Source: Corallococcus sp. AS-1-6
GTDB taxonomy: Bacteria; Myxococcota; Myxococcia; Myxococcales; Myxococcaceae
Direction of reading: 5' to 3'
Assembly (NCBI RefSeq): GCF_020037015.1
Contig: NZ_JAIQDE010000001.1
Location: 186,001-250,000 of the forward strand
DNA: 64,000 nt
The stretch's first letter is position 1. Each line of letters opens with the position of its first letter. A model generated the notes under the pieces. It was not told the DNA's origin. It saw only the letters and a program-made list of their open reading frames with translations, and did no database searches. Both the position numbers and the translations under genes were made by a program. Below are positions 28,730-37,018 of this stretch, piece after piece.

Positions 28730-29302
28730 CTAGGGCTTGCGGTGCTCGTAGCTCAGGAAGACGACGCCGCAGTCGAGCGTGCGCGTGCCTGTGTGGCGCA
28801 GCCGGTGGGGCGCGAAGCCTGCTTCGACGAGCCGGATGCCCTGGCCCACGATGACGGGGTTGACCTTGATGATGAACGCGTCGATTTCGGGGAGCAGCTC
28901 GGCCGCGAGCGCGCCGCCGCCGCACAGCCAGATGCCCAGGCCGTCGCGGGCCTTGAGTTCGCGCACGGTGGCGAGCGGCGTGCGGGAGAGCTTGACGCCG
29001 GGGTCGAGGCTCTTCGTGAGGGTGCGGGAGAAGACGTAGTGTTCGAGGTGCGGGTACGCGTTGGTGACGCCCGCGTCCAGGCCGACCTGATAGGTGTTGC
29101 GGCCCTCCAGCACGGTGTCGAAGTGCCTGCCCGGGCCGGTGATGCCCTTGAAGGCGCGGTAGCCGGCGGGGAGCGTCTCCGGGTACTCGGCGGCGATGGC
29201 GTCGAAGTAGTCCTGCTCCGTGCTGAAGTAGTCGTACGCGCCGGTGGGCGAGGCGATGAAGCCGTCGAGCGAGGTGGCGACGTAATAGGTCAGTTTCCGC
29301 AT
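28730..29302 (-). CDS. Dihydrofolate reductase-fold protein (RibD C-terminal-like)
   Basis: A 190-residue NADPH-dependent reductase-like protein. It begins with the family pattern MRKLTYYVATSLDGFIA and carries the nucleotide-binding segment GIWLCGGGALAAELL and PVIVGQGIRL. Such proteins (YyaP/YwjB type) are common, and their substrate is usually unknown; it is not the housekeeping folate enzyme. A GGAGG ribosome binding site lies about 10 bases before the ATG at 29302. The 209 bases between its end and the kinase gene contain only an imperfect GC-rich inverted repeat near 28695-28730 that could end its transcript. Confidence 0.88.
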   Translation of the reverse strand: MRKLTYYVATSLDGFIASPTGAYDYFSTEQDYFDAIAAEYPETLPAGYRAFKGITGPGRHFDTVLEGRNTYQVGLDAGVTNAYPHLEHYVFSRTLTKSLDPGVKLSRTPLATVRELKARDGLGIWLCGGGALAAELLPEIDAFIIKVNPVIVGQGIRLVEAGFAPHRLRHTGTRTLDCGVVFLSYEHRKP

Positions 29303-29408
29303 GGGCGTGCTTCCTCCTGTCGCCAGGGCTTAGCACCGGGTGGGCGGACGCACCTGTTAGAAAGGCGGCGCGGGTTGTCTGTATGGCAATCCCGCGGGAG
29401 GCGGTGCC

Positions 29409-29777
29409 ATGCGGATCCCCTGGTTGCTGGGAGGAATGGTGGTGGGTTCGGTCCTGACGCTGATCGCCGGGGCCGTGCTGTGGCTGCGTGACACGGGGCC
29501 CACGCGAGCAGGGATTGAAGTGCGCGTGGAGAACCGCACCGGCCAGGCCGTGCGAGAGGTGCGCATCGAGCACGACCACGGCCAGGTCATCTACCGCGCG
29601 ATGGGCAAGGGGGACGTTGTGGCCCTGACCTATCCCGTCCGGGGTGAGTCGTCCTACCGCCTCATCGCCGTGCTGGAGGACGGGAGGGAGCTGCGAGGCG
29701 GCGCGGGCTACATCGAGCGCGGGGCGCGGACGTGGGAGGTGCTGGAGCCGGAGCGGGTGGTCTCGTCGGATCCGTAA
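29409..29777 (+). CDS. Small membrane-anchored protein leading a toxin/immunity operon
   Basis: A 122-residue protein with one N-terminal membrane helix (IPWLLGGMVVGSVLTLIAGAVLW) and a soluble beta-rich domain (GIEVRVENRTGQAVREVRIEH). It ends 14 bases before the lipoprotein toxin and is on the same strand, so it is probably the first gene of that operon. In the Myxococcus Sit systems an accessory gene (sitB) precedes the toxin gene; this one could play that role, but no sequence relationship is recognised. Confidence 0.6.
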   Translation: MRIPWLLGGMVVGSVLTLIAGAVLWLRDTGPTRAGIEVRVENRTGQAVREVRIEHDHGQVIYRAMGKGDVVALTYPVRGESSYRLIAVLEDGRELRGGAGYIERGARTWEVLEPERVVSSDP

Positions 29778-29791
29778 GCCGTGGAGGGCGC

Positions 29792-31024
29792 ATGAAGCTC
29801 TGGGCCATGGCCCTGCTGCTGTGGCTGACGGCGGGCTGCGCGACGACGCGCGTGGTGAACCTGGACACGGGGCGGGGCAGGCCCATCGCGTATGCGCCGG
29901 TGGAAACGAAGCCGGTCCGGATTGACGAGGAGGCGTTCAAGGACGCGGTCACGCGGCTCGTGCTGGAGCTGAGGCTGGACGTCGCGGTCCGGGAGGAAGG
30001 CCGGCGCTCCCTGCTCGCGTCGGCGGGAGGCATCGTCGCGGGCGCTCAAGGCCGGCAGGTGCTCCGCTTGAGCGATGACTTCCCCCTGGACCCGATGGCG
30101 CGGCGGAGCATGGCGCTCTCCTTCGCGCTCGATACGGTCTGGGAAGGAGTGGCGGACGCGGTGGAGGAGTTGATGGACCCCGCCGCGCTGCGGACCCTGG
30201 TCACGGCGATGATCGGCACCGCGATGTTGATGCTGGTCGCACCCGAGCCCGTCTCCAAGCTGGTCGCGGTGGTTTTGACGGCATCGCTCATCGCGTATCT
30301 GGGTACGGGGCCCGTGTGGAACCTGGGACAGGCGTTCTTGCGGCTCATGGACGAGTCACGGGAGGCCAGGGACAAGGCTGCGCTCCGGGATGCGGGGCAT
30401 CGCTTCGGGCGCGTATTGGGGGCCAACGGAGCCCGGGTGCTGGTCATCGTCGCGATGACGGCGCTCGGTGGCAGGAACGCGATGGCGGCGCAGGGGCCTC
30501 GGATGCCGGGCTTCCCGCCGGCGGCGCTGAGGGCGGAGGTGGAGGGCGGTTTCCAGCTGTCGCGGGCGCTGGCCGGCGAGGTCCAGTCCATCTCCATGTC
30601 GTCAGCGGGAGTGCTCAACATCACGCTGGCGCCCACCGCCGTGGCGGCCGTCGCCATGGGGCCTGGAGGCGGGGGGATTCAGGGGGACCCGGAGGGAGAT
30701 GTTCATCACATCTGCACGGACAAGAACGAGGTGTCGGAGCAGTCAGGTGGTCCCTGGACGCCCATCTTCGAACCGTTCTTCGAGCAGGCGGGAATGAGCC
30801 TCAATGACCCCGCGAACCTGGTGCGGATCAACGGGCACCGAGGGCCGCATCCTGCGGAGTACCATAAAGCGGTGCGCGTCCGAATCGACGAAGCCATGTT
30901 GGGCTGCCGGGGTGTCGCGCAGTGCCGGGCCGCATTGGTGGAGGTCCTGACGGCCATCGCGAACGAACTGACGACTGCGGGTACACGCATGCGCAAGCTC
31001 ATCACCAGGAATCCCGATGCTTGA
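29792..31024 (+). CDS. Lipoprotein toxin with C-terminal AHH (HNH/Endo VII) nuclease domain, SitA-like
   Basis: A 410-residue lipoprotein with signal and lipobox LTAGC (Cys16). The middle has hydrophobic helices (about 135-170) and a Gly/Pro-rich linker near 290-300. The last 106 residues match the AHH nuclease family: HHICTDKNEV at 305-314, then GMSLNDPANLVRI and GHRGPHPAEYH with histidines 349, 353 and 358. Lipoprotein toxins of this layout are transferred between myxobacterial cells by outer-membrane exchange (SitA proteins). GGAGGG lies upstream of the ATG at 29792. The next gene, overlapping by 8 bases, encodes the likely immunity protein. A DNA-cleaving activity is predicted from the domain, not shown. 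Confidence 0.8.
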   Translation: MKLWAMALLLWLTAGCATTRVVNLDTGRGRPIAYAPVETKPVRIDEEAFKDAVTRLVLELRLDVAVREEGRRSLLASAGGIVAGAQGRQVLRLSDDFPLDPMARRSMALSFALDTVWEGVADAVEELMDPAALRTLVTAMIGTAMLMLVAPEPVSKLVAVVLTASLIAYLGTGPVWNLGQAFLRLMDESREARDKAALRDAGHRFGRVLGANGARVLVIVAMTALGGRNAMAAQGPRMPGFPPAALRAEVEGGFQLSRALAGEVQSISMSSAGVLNITLAPTAVAAVAMGPGGGGIQGDPEGDVHHICTDKNEVSEQSGGPWTPIFEPFFEQAGMSLNDPANLVRINGHRGPHPAEYHKAVRVRIDEAMLGCRGVAQCRAALVEVLTAIANELTTAGTRMRKLITRNPDA

Positions 31025-31601
31025 CTCGATGGAACGACGTTTCTTCGAATTGGATATCGATGTGTATGTACCGGGGCGTTGGTACTTCAAAACATCGACC
31101 CATGCTGACGGGCGGCCATTGGATGACCCCTGGGTGTTCACACGCGGGGCGCCCATCCCCGACCCAGGACCGCTGCGGGTGCCGCTCTCCCGTCCTGGGA
31201 AACCCCTGGACTACACCTCCGCTGGCGTAGGAATTACGCCTATCCTCAGCACTCGGACGGCTGATGTGTTCCGCACCCTGGCCCCCACCGATGTGCAGCT
31301 CTTTCCAGTGCAGGTCGAAGGACAGGTCGAGCCCTATTTTCTCCTGGTCGCGGCGCGCACGGTCCGATGCGTCGATGAGGCCGCGAGTGAAGAGTTCAAG
31401 CTCTGGACTCCTGAAGACGGGCAGCCCGAGAAGGTCGGCGGATACAAGTACGTCGCCGGGCTGCGCATCGACAAAACAAAGGTTGCTGACGAGCGCGTGT
31501 TCCGCCCGTGGGGACTTCGCTCCGCGCTTATCGTCGATGGAGAACTCAAGGCCGCCCTGGAACAGACCGGCATCGTGGGAGGACAGTTCGTCGAAGTGTA
31601 G
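31017..31601 (+). CDS. Imm11-like (DUF1629) immunity protein
   Basis: A 194-residue soluble protein without signal peptide, rich in aromatic and acidic residues, with the Imm11/DUF1629 style of pattern: an N-terminal RFFELDIDVYVPGRWYF, a middle FFLLVAARTVRCVDE, and a C-terminal VFRPWGLRSALIVDGELKAA. It overlaps the toxin gene by 8 bases, with AGGA 6 bases before the ATG at 31017. Base composition is somewhat lower in GC than in neighbours, as usual for exchangeable immunity genes. It probably neutralises the AHH nuclease in the producing cell. Confidence 0.72.
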   Translation: MLDSMERRFFELDIDVYVPGRWYFKTSTHADGRPLDDPWVFTRGAPIPDPGPLRVPLSRPGKPLDYTSAGVGITPILSTRTADVFRTLAPTDVQLFPVQVEGQVEPYFLLVAARTVRCVDEAASEEFKLWTPEDGQPEKVGGYKYVAGLRIDKTKVADERVFRPWGLRSALIVDGELKAALEQTGIVGGQFVEV

Positions 31602-31612
31602 AACCCTTGCCC

Positions 31613-32818
31613 ATGGAACTTCGTGCCGCTGTCCTCCTGGGCCTGCTGTGCCTCCTGCCCCTCCCGAGCACCGCACGTCCCCGGTCCAGTGACCTGGGCA
31701 TTCCCTTCGGAGGACAGCCGGGGGCGCTCAATGCCATCACCGACGTGAAGGGCGTGGAAGTGGGCCACGTCACGCTGAACACCGGCGCGCAGGTGCGGAC
31801 CGGCGTCACCGCCGTGCTGCCCCGGGGCCGCGAGGCCGTGGCTCGGCCTGTCTTCGCGGCCACCCATGCTCTCAACGGCAGTGGTGAGATGACCGGCACC
31901 CATTGGGTGAAGGAGTCCGGTCTGCTCTCCGGCCCCGTGATGATCAGCGACACCCACGCCGTGGGCGCCGTGCACGAGGGCGTCATCGCCTGGGCCCAGA
32001 AGCGCGACCTCACCTGGGAGCTGGGCCTGCCCGTCGTCGCGGAGACCTGGGACGGCTTCCTGCACGACATCGATGGCTTCCACGTCCGCCCCCTGCACGC
32101 GATGCAGGCGCTCGACGCCGCGCGCCCCGGCCCCGTCCCGGAGGGCTCCGTGGGCGGCGGCACCGGCATGATCTGCCATGGCTTCAAGGGCGGCATCGGC
32201 ACCGCCTCCCGCAAGCTCCCGGCGGAGCAGGGCGGCTACACCCTCGGCGTGCTCGTGCAGTGCAACTACGGCAGCCGCCGCCTCTTCTCCGTCGCGGGCG
32301 CTCCCGTGGGCGAGGAGATTGCCGACCTGCGCTCCTGCTACTTCGGAGACGCGCCGCCCAAGGGGCCCTACCGCGCCAACCTGCCGCCCTGCTCGCGGCG
32401 CGCCAGCGCCGGTCCGCCGCCTCCGGAGGGCATGGGCTCCATCATCGTCGTGGTGGCCACCGACGCGCCGCTCCTGCCGCACCAGCTCGACCGCGTGGCC
32501 CGGCGGGTACCGCTCGCGCTCGGGAAGATGGGCAGCCTGGGGGAGAACGCCTCCGGCGACCTCTTCCTCGCGTTCTCCACCCAGCCCGTGAGCCCCACGG
32601 AGGTCGCTCCGGTCGCCATGCTCGACAACGAGCGGATGACCCCGCTCTTCGAAGCCACCGTGCAGGCCACCCAGGAGGCCATCCTCAACTCGATGCTCGC
32701 CTCCGACACGATGACCGGCTTCCAGAGCGTCCGCGTCCACGGCCTGCCACCCGAGCGGCTGGTGAAGGCCCTGCGGAAGTACGGGCGCCTGCCGCCGGCC
32801 CCGAAACCCACGAAGTGA
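31613..32818 (+). CDS. P1-family N-terminal-nucleophile aminopeptidase (DmpA-like), exported
   Basis: A 401-residue peptidase with an N-terminal signal peptide (AAVLLGLLCLLPLPSTA). The mature part begins with the P1 pattern LGIPFGGQPGALNAITDVKGVEVGH and contains GSVGGGTGM, and the autocleavage and nucleophile site at EGMGSIIVVVATDAPL, where the serine after glycine becomes the N-terminal nucleophile. These enzymes release L- or D-amino acids from peptides or beta-peptides. It starts 12 bases after the immunity gene, but its conserved enzyme nature suggests it is not part of the toxin unit. Confidence 0.9.
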   Translation: MELRAAVLLGLLCLLPLPSTARPRSSDLGIPFGGQPGALNAITDVKGVEVGHVTLNTGAQVRTGVTAVLPRGREAVARPVFAATHALNGSGEMTGTHWVKESGLLSGPVMISDTHAVGAVHEGVIAWAQKRDLTWELGLPVVAETWDGFLHDIDGFHVRPLHAMQALDAARPGPVPEGSVGGGTGMICHGFKGGIGTASRKLPAEQGGYTLGVLVQCNYGSRRLFSVAGAPVGEEIADLRSCYFGDAPPKGPYRANLPPCSRRASAGPPPPEGMGSIIVVVATDAPLLPHQLDRVARRVPLALGKMGSLGENASGDLFLAFSTQPVSPTEVAPVAMLDNERMTPLFEATVQATQEAILNSMLASDTMTGFQSVRVHGLPPERLVKALRKYGRLPPAPKPTK

Positions 32819-32897
32819 CAGCCCGTCCACCCGTGCTTCCCGCGCTCCATCCGCTGCGCCATGCTGCGCCGCCAGACGCAAAACAAGGGGACGCGGA

Positions 32898-34085
32898 ATG
32901 GAGACGGACGCCTACGGACCGCCGAAGGACGAGCACGAACTGGCCGCCATCGCGGACATCATCACGCAGGCGTTCGCCATGCCGCTCGCGGACTCCGAGA
33001 CCGTGGTGCGCAAGAACTTCTCCGAGTCCTCGCTGCGCATCCTGCGCGTGAACGGTGATGTGGCCGCCACGCTCACCCTCATCCGCATGGGGCAGTTCCT
33101 GGGGGGCCGCTCCGTCCCCCTCATCGGCGTGGGCGGCGTGGGCGTCGCTCCCTCGCACCGGGGCGCCGGCGCCGCCACGCGCCTCTTCCACCACTTCCTG
33201 CGCGAGATGCGCGACGAAGGCGCCCCCCTCTCCGTCCTCTACCCCGCGACCCAGCCGCTCTACCGGCGCGTGGGCTACGAGGTCTCCGGCGCGCGCTACG
33301 AAATCCACGTCGAGGCGGCCTCGCTGGAGCTGGGCGAACGCTCGCTGTCCCTGCGCCCCCTGCGCCCGTCCGACGACGCGGCGGTGGAGGCGTGCTACCG
33401 GCGCTTCGCCGCCCAACACCACGGCTGGCTGGACCGGGGCGACTACATCTGGCGGCGCGTGCGCACGCCCCGCGGCGACACCGCCTACGGCTACGTCGTG
33501 GAGGGCGCGTCCGGTGTGGAGGGCTACGTGTACCTCGTGCGGAGCCTCTCGCCCCAGGGCGCCGTGCCCACGCAGGTCGTCAAGCTCACGGACCTCGTCG
33601 CCACCACGCCCGCCGCCGCGCGACGGCTCCTGCGCTTCCTGGGCGACCACCGCTCGCTGGCGCGGGACGTGATGTGGTTCGGCGGCGCGGACGAGCCGCT
33701 CCTCGCGCTGCTGCGCGAACAGACCTACCAGGTGAAGCTGTCCATGCACTGGATGACGCGCATCCTGGATGTCACCAGGGCCCTGGAGGCACGCGACTTC
33801 GCGCCCGGCCTGTCCGGCGCGCTCCACCTGGACGTGGAGGACGACCTCCTCCCGGAGAACACCGGGCGCTTCGTGCTGGAGGTGGAGGGCGGCGCCGCCC
33901 GCGTCCGGCCCGGCGGCGAGGGCCGCCTCAAGCTGCACGTGCGCGCCCTGGCCCCGCTCTACACCGGCTTCCTCACGCCCCAGGCGCTCCAACTCGCCGG
34001 CATGCTGACCGGGGACGACGCGTCGCTCGGCACCGCCAGCGCCCTGTTCTCCGGCCCCGCCCCCTCGCTGCGCGACATGTTCTGA
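32898..34085 (+). CDS. Eis-like GNAT acetyltransferase
   Basis: A 395-residue protein with the architecture of the Eis family: N-terminal GNAT domain with the acetyl-CoA loop VGVAPSHRGAGAATRL, a second GNAT-like domain, and a C-terminal sterol-carrier-like domain (DLLPENTGRFVLEVEGG). Eis enzymes acetylate amines on aminoglycosides and peptides and need the C-terminal carboxylate, here ending DMF. The substrate in this organism is unknown. It stands alone, with 79 bases before it and 75 after. Confidence 0.87.
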   Translation: METDAYGPPKDEHELAAIADIITQAFAMPLADSETVVRKNFSESSLRILRVNGDVAATLTLIRMGQFLGGRSVPLIGVGGVGVAPSHRGAGAATRLFHHFLREMRDEGAPLSVLYPATQPLYRRVGYEVSGARYEIHVEAASLELGERSLSLRPLRPSDDAAVEACYRRFAAQHHGWLDRGDYIWRRVRTPRGDTAYGYVVEGASGVEGYVYLVRSLSPQGAVPTQVVKLTDLVATTPAAARRLLRFLGDHRSLARDVMWFGGADEPLLALLREQTYQVKLSMHWMTRILDVTRALEARDFAPGLSGALHLDVEDDLLPENTGRFVLEVEGGAARVRPGGEGRLKLHVRALAPLYTGFLTPQALQLAGMLTGDDASLGTASALFSGPAPSLRDMF

Positions 34086-34160
34086 CGCGACAGGCGCGGG
34101 CTACCCGGCCCCCGCCGGGAGTGGTAGGAGCGGCGTCCTCGGACGGAGGAGGCTTCACAC

Positions 34161-35135
34161 GTGCGCGCGTTCGTCACCGGTGGCTCGGGGTTCGTCGGGA
34201 AGCACCTGCTCGCGGCGCTCGCGAAGCGCGGGGAACCGGCGCGCGCGCTGGCCCGCTCGCCAGAGGCCGCGCAGGCCATCCAGGCCGCGGGCGGCGAGCC
34301 GTGGGAGGGCGACCTCACCGACCCGGAGCGCCTGCGCCTGGGCATGGAGGGCTGTGACACCGTCTTCCACGCCGCCGCGCACGTGAAGATGTCCGGCCCC
34401 CGCGCGGCCTTCTATGAAACCAACGTGCGCGGCACGGAGGCCGTGCTGGAGGCGGCGCGCGCGGCCGGCGTGAAGCGCTTCGTGCACGTGAGCACGGAGG
34501 CCGTGCTCGTGGACGGCGGCCCCATGGTGAACCTCCACGAAACGCACCCGCTGCCCGAGCGCCCCGTGGGCCCGTACCCGTCCACCAAGGGACAGGCGGA
34601 GCGGCTCGTGCTCCAGGTCAACTCGCCGGAGTTCACCACCGTCGTGGTGCGCCCCCGCCTGGTCTGGGGGCCGGGGGACACCACCGTGCTGCCCACGCTG
34701 GTCGCCGCGGTGAAGTCCAAGCGCTTCCGCTGGATTGGGGGCGGGCACTACCTGACGTCCACCTGCCACGTGGCCAACGTCGTGGAGGGCCTGCTGCTGG
34801 CCGCGGAGAAGGGGCAGGGCGGTCAGGCGTACTTCCTCACCGACGGCCCGCCCGTGGAGTTCCGCGCCTTCGTCACCGCGCTCCTCAAGACGCAGGGCGT
34901 GGAGCCCGGCGACAAGACCCTGCCCACCGCGCTGGCCGCGACGGTGGCCGTGGTCAGCGACTTCGTCTGGGACCTGCTGGGCCTCAAGAGCGCGCCGCCC
35001 CTGTCCCGCACGGAGCTGCTGCTCGCGGGGCAGGAGGTGACGGTGAGCGACGAGAAGGCCCGGCTGGAGCTGGGCTACACGGGCAGCGTGTCGCGCGACG
35101 AGGGGCTGCGCGCACTGGCCGCGAAGGTGGAGTAA
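34161..35135 (+). CDS. NAD(P)-dependent epimerase/dehydratase-like extended SDR
   Basis: A 324-residue short-chain dehydrogenase of the extended type. The dinucleotide loop is TGGSGFVGKH, the acidic residue pattern and DTVFHAAAHVKMSG follow, and the catalytic Tyr-x-x-x-Lys is YPSTKGQAERL. It resembles 3-beta-hydroxysteroid dehydrogenase-like proteins, which act on sterols, dihydroflavonols or nucleotide sugars; the substrate cannot be told. The start is a GTG at 34161 with GGAGGAGG upstream. It ends 11 bases before the WGR-domain gene on the same strand. Confidence 0.88.
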   Translation: MRAFVTGGSGFVGKHLLAALAKRGEPARALARSPEAAQAIQAAGGEPWEGDLTDPERLRLGMEGCDTVFHAAAHVKMSGPRAAFYETNVRGTEAVLEAARAAGVKRFVHVSTEAVLVDGGPMVNLHETHPLPERPVGPYPSTKGQAERLVLQVNSPEFTTVVVRPRLVWGPGDTTVLPTLVAAVKSKRFRWIGGGHYLTSTCHVANVVEGLLLAAEKGQGGQAYFLTDGPPVEFRAFVTALLKTQGVEPGDKTLPTALAATVAVVSDFVWDLLGLKSAPPLSRTELLLAGQEVTVSDEKARLELGYTGSVSRDEGLRALAAKVE

Positions 35136-35146
35136 CCTCCGCGTCC

Positions 35147-36004
35147 ATGCGCAGGTTCGAGTTCGTCGACGGCAACAGCTCCAAGTTCTGGATGCCCGAG
35201 GTGCAGGGCGCCACCTTCATCGTCACCTACGGCCGCATCGGCACCGCGGGACAGCGCAAGGAGAAGGCCTTCCCGGACGAGGAGGCCGCCCTGCGCGAGT
35301 ACAACAAGAAGGTCGCGGAGAAGGTCCGCGAGGGCTACGCCGAGGTGAGCAGCGGCGAGGTCCCGCCCGCGCCGCCCCCGAAGGCCGCCGCCCCGCCGCC
35401 TCCCGCGCTCGTGCTGCCGCGCCGCGTGGCCCCCGCCACGCCCGGTCCGGAGGCCGTGAGCGCCGCCGCGTCCGCGCTCGCGCTGCTCCAGTCGAAGCTC
35501 AAGGGGCCCAGTTGGAAGGTGACGCGGCTGGCGCGCAAGGCCCGCCACGCGCTGCGCGCCCTGGGCGGCGTGGACCCCGCGGCGCACCCCGCCCTGGCCG
35601 CCCCCTTCGCCGCGCTGATGGCGCACGTGGTGGGGCCCAAGGCGGAAGGGCGCCTGCCGCTGCGCCACGCGCTGGGGCTCCTGTCCCAGGTGGACGTGGC
35701 CGCCTTCCAGCGCGCGGCGGAGATGTGGAAGGCCGCGCCCGCGGGCTCGGTGCCGCCGGGCGTGGCCGCCGCGCGGACGCTCCACGACCCGGAGCTGGCG
35801 CTGCGCGTGACGGCGCTCCTCGCCGAGCGCCCCGACCTGCGCGACGGCTCCGAGGACGCCTGGACGAAGCGCTGGGCCACGCTCAAGCCGCACGTGGAGG
35901 CCCACCTGTCCGGCGCGGGCCAGTCGCTCGCCGCCTTCGTGGGCGGCGTGGACGCGGGCGGCGACGCGCACCTGTCCAAGCGGCTCGCCCGGCTGGGAGC
36001 GTGA
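35147..36004 (+). CDS. WGR-domain protein
   Basis: A 285-residue protein whose first 70 residues form a WGR domain (RRFEFVDGNSSKFW then TYGRIGTAGQRKEKAF), followed by a Pro/Ala-rich linker (about 70-105) and a helical C-terminal region. WGR domains bind nucleic acid in PARPs and in the bacterial MolR group; this protein has no PARP catalytic region. It starts 11 bases after the SDR gene. Its role is unknown; a DNA- or RNA-linked function is only suggested by the domain. Confidence 0.82.
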   Translation: MRRFEFVDGNSSKFWMPEVQGATFIVTYGRIGTAGQRKEKAFPDEEAALREYNKKVAEKVREGYAEVSSGEVPPAPPPKAAAPPPPALVLPRRVAPATPGPEAVSAAASALALLQSKLKGPSWKVTRLARKARHALRALGGVDPAAHPALAAPFAALMAHVVGPKAEGRLPLRHALGLLSQVDVAAFQRAAEMWKAAPAGSVPPGVAAARTLHDPELALRVTALLAERPDLRDGSEDAWTKRWATLKPHVEAHLSGAGQSLAAFVGGVDAGGDAHLSKRLARLGA

Positions 36005-36033
36005 CGGCGAAGGCCCGCGCGTCACGCCCCTGT

Positions 36034-36876
36034 CTACGGGGCGCTGCCCGCCGCGCTGCCGCCCCCGGACGCGGCGGCCTTCTGGAGCGTGGCGGCCGTG
36101 GGCTCTCGGTCCATCTCCTCTTCCGGGTAGGCCTGCGCCGCGTCCAGGTACTTCTTCGCCTGCACCCGGCGGCGCTCCCACTTGGACAGCCCCTCCGGGG
36201 ACAGCAGCGTGGGCTCCCCGCCGCCGGACTTCTCCACGACGTGGCCGTCGCAGAAGAACCACTCCGTGCGCCCGTCCGGCGACACGCGCGCGAAGAAGAG
36301 GTCCGGCTGGCCCACCTTGGAGGGCTTCGGGCACCACGTGTCGCGCGCCTTCGCCTCCCGCTCCGCGCCCTGCTCACGCCACTGCTTCTGCGCCTCGCGC
36401 AGCGCCGCGGCCGCTTGAATCCGGGGCCCCAGCTCCATCCGCTCCCGAGTCTCCGTCAAGAGCTCCCCGCCGCGCCGGGCCAGGTCCGGGAACGCGCCGG
36501 TGCTCCGGAAGTCGCAGGCCTTCAGGGCCCGGAGGTTGTTCTCGTGCACCTTCAGCACCGGAGGCAGCGTGCGCAGGCCCTCCTCCAGCAGCGCCAGGTG
36601 CTTCGCGTGCTCCAGCGCCTTCGGGTCCAGGGCCTGGTCCGTCTCCTTGACGAAGCGGGCCAGCAGGCCGTTCACCGCGGTCAGCTCGTCCTGGAACCAG
36701 CGCGGCTCCGCGTCGCAGGGGCTCGCCTTCGACCCCGTGTAGTCCCGGTACTCCGCCCGGGACATGCCCAGCGCGTAGCGCTGGATGGGCGGGGCCTGCT
36801 TCGCCGCGCAGCCCCCGAACACCGCTCCCAGTCCCAGGAGCGCGATGCTTCGTGCCAGTGTCGTCATCCGGTCCAT
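36034..36876 (-). CDS. Predicted lipoprotein, unknown function
   Basis: A 280-residue protein with a lipoprotein signal peptide and lipobox FGGCA in the first 25 residues. The mature region is mostly helical and charged, with several cysteines (SPCDAEPRW, ALKACDF, TWCPKPS, FFCDGH), and a low-complexity Ala/Gly/Ser tail. The start at 36876 has TAGGA upstream; a second ATG lies 9 bases further on. It converges with the WGR gene. The family is not recognised. Confidence 0.75.
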   Translation of the reverse strand: MDRMTTLARSIALLGLGAVFGGCAAKQAPPIQRYALGMSRAEYRDYTGSKASPCDAEPRWFQDELTAVNGLLARFVKETDQALDPKALEHAKHLALLEEGLRTLPPVLKVHENNLRALKACDFRSTGAFPDLARRGGELLTETRERMELGPRIQAAAALREAQKQWREQGAEREAKARDTWCPKPSKVGQPDLFFARVSPDGRTEWFFCDGHVVEKSGGGEPTLLSPEGLSKWERRRVQAKKYLDAAQAYPEEEMDREPTAATLQKAAASGGGSAAGSAP

Positions 36877-37018
36877 TCTGCCAGTCCTATGAGGACAAAC
36901 AAACCGGCGGAGCGGTCCCTGGACGGGGAGCGGGCGGGGGAGGGGCCGTGAGTGACAGGGTTGTGACAAAAGCACCGCCGGGCTTTCGGGGACCGCGACC
37001 CGGGGTACGAGGGGGGAC

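Noticed and set aside
28681-28732. GC-rich inverted repeat after the DHFR-like gene as a terminator
   Set aside because: The arms pair only with mismatches and there is no T run; too weak to list as a feature.
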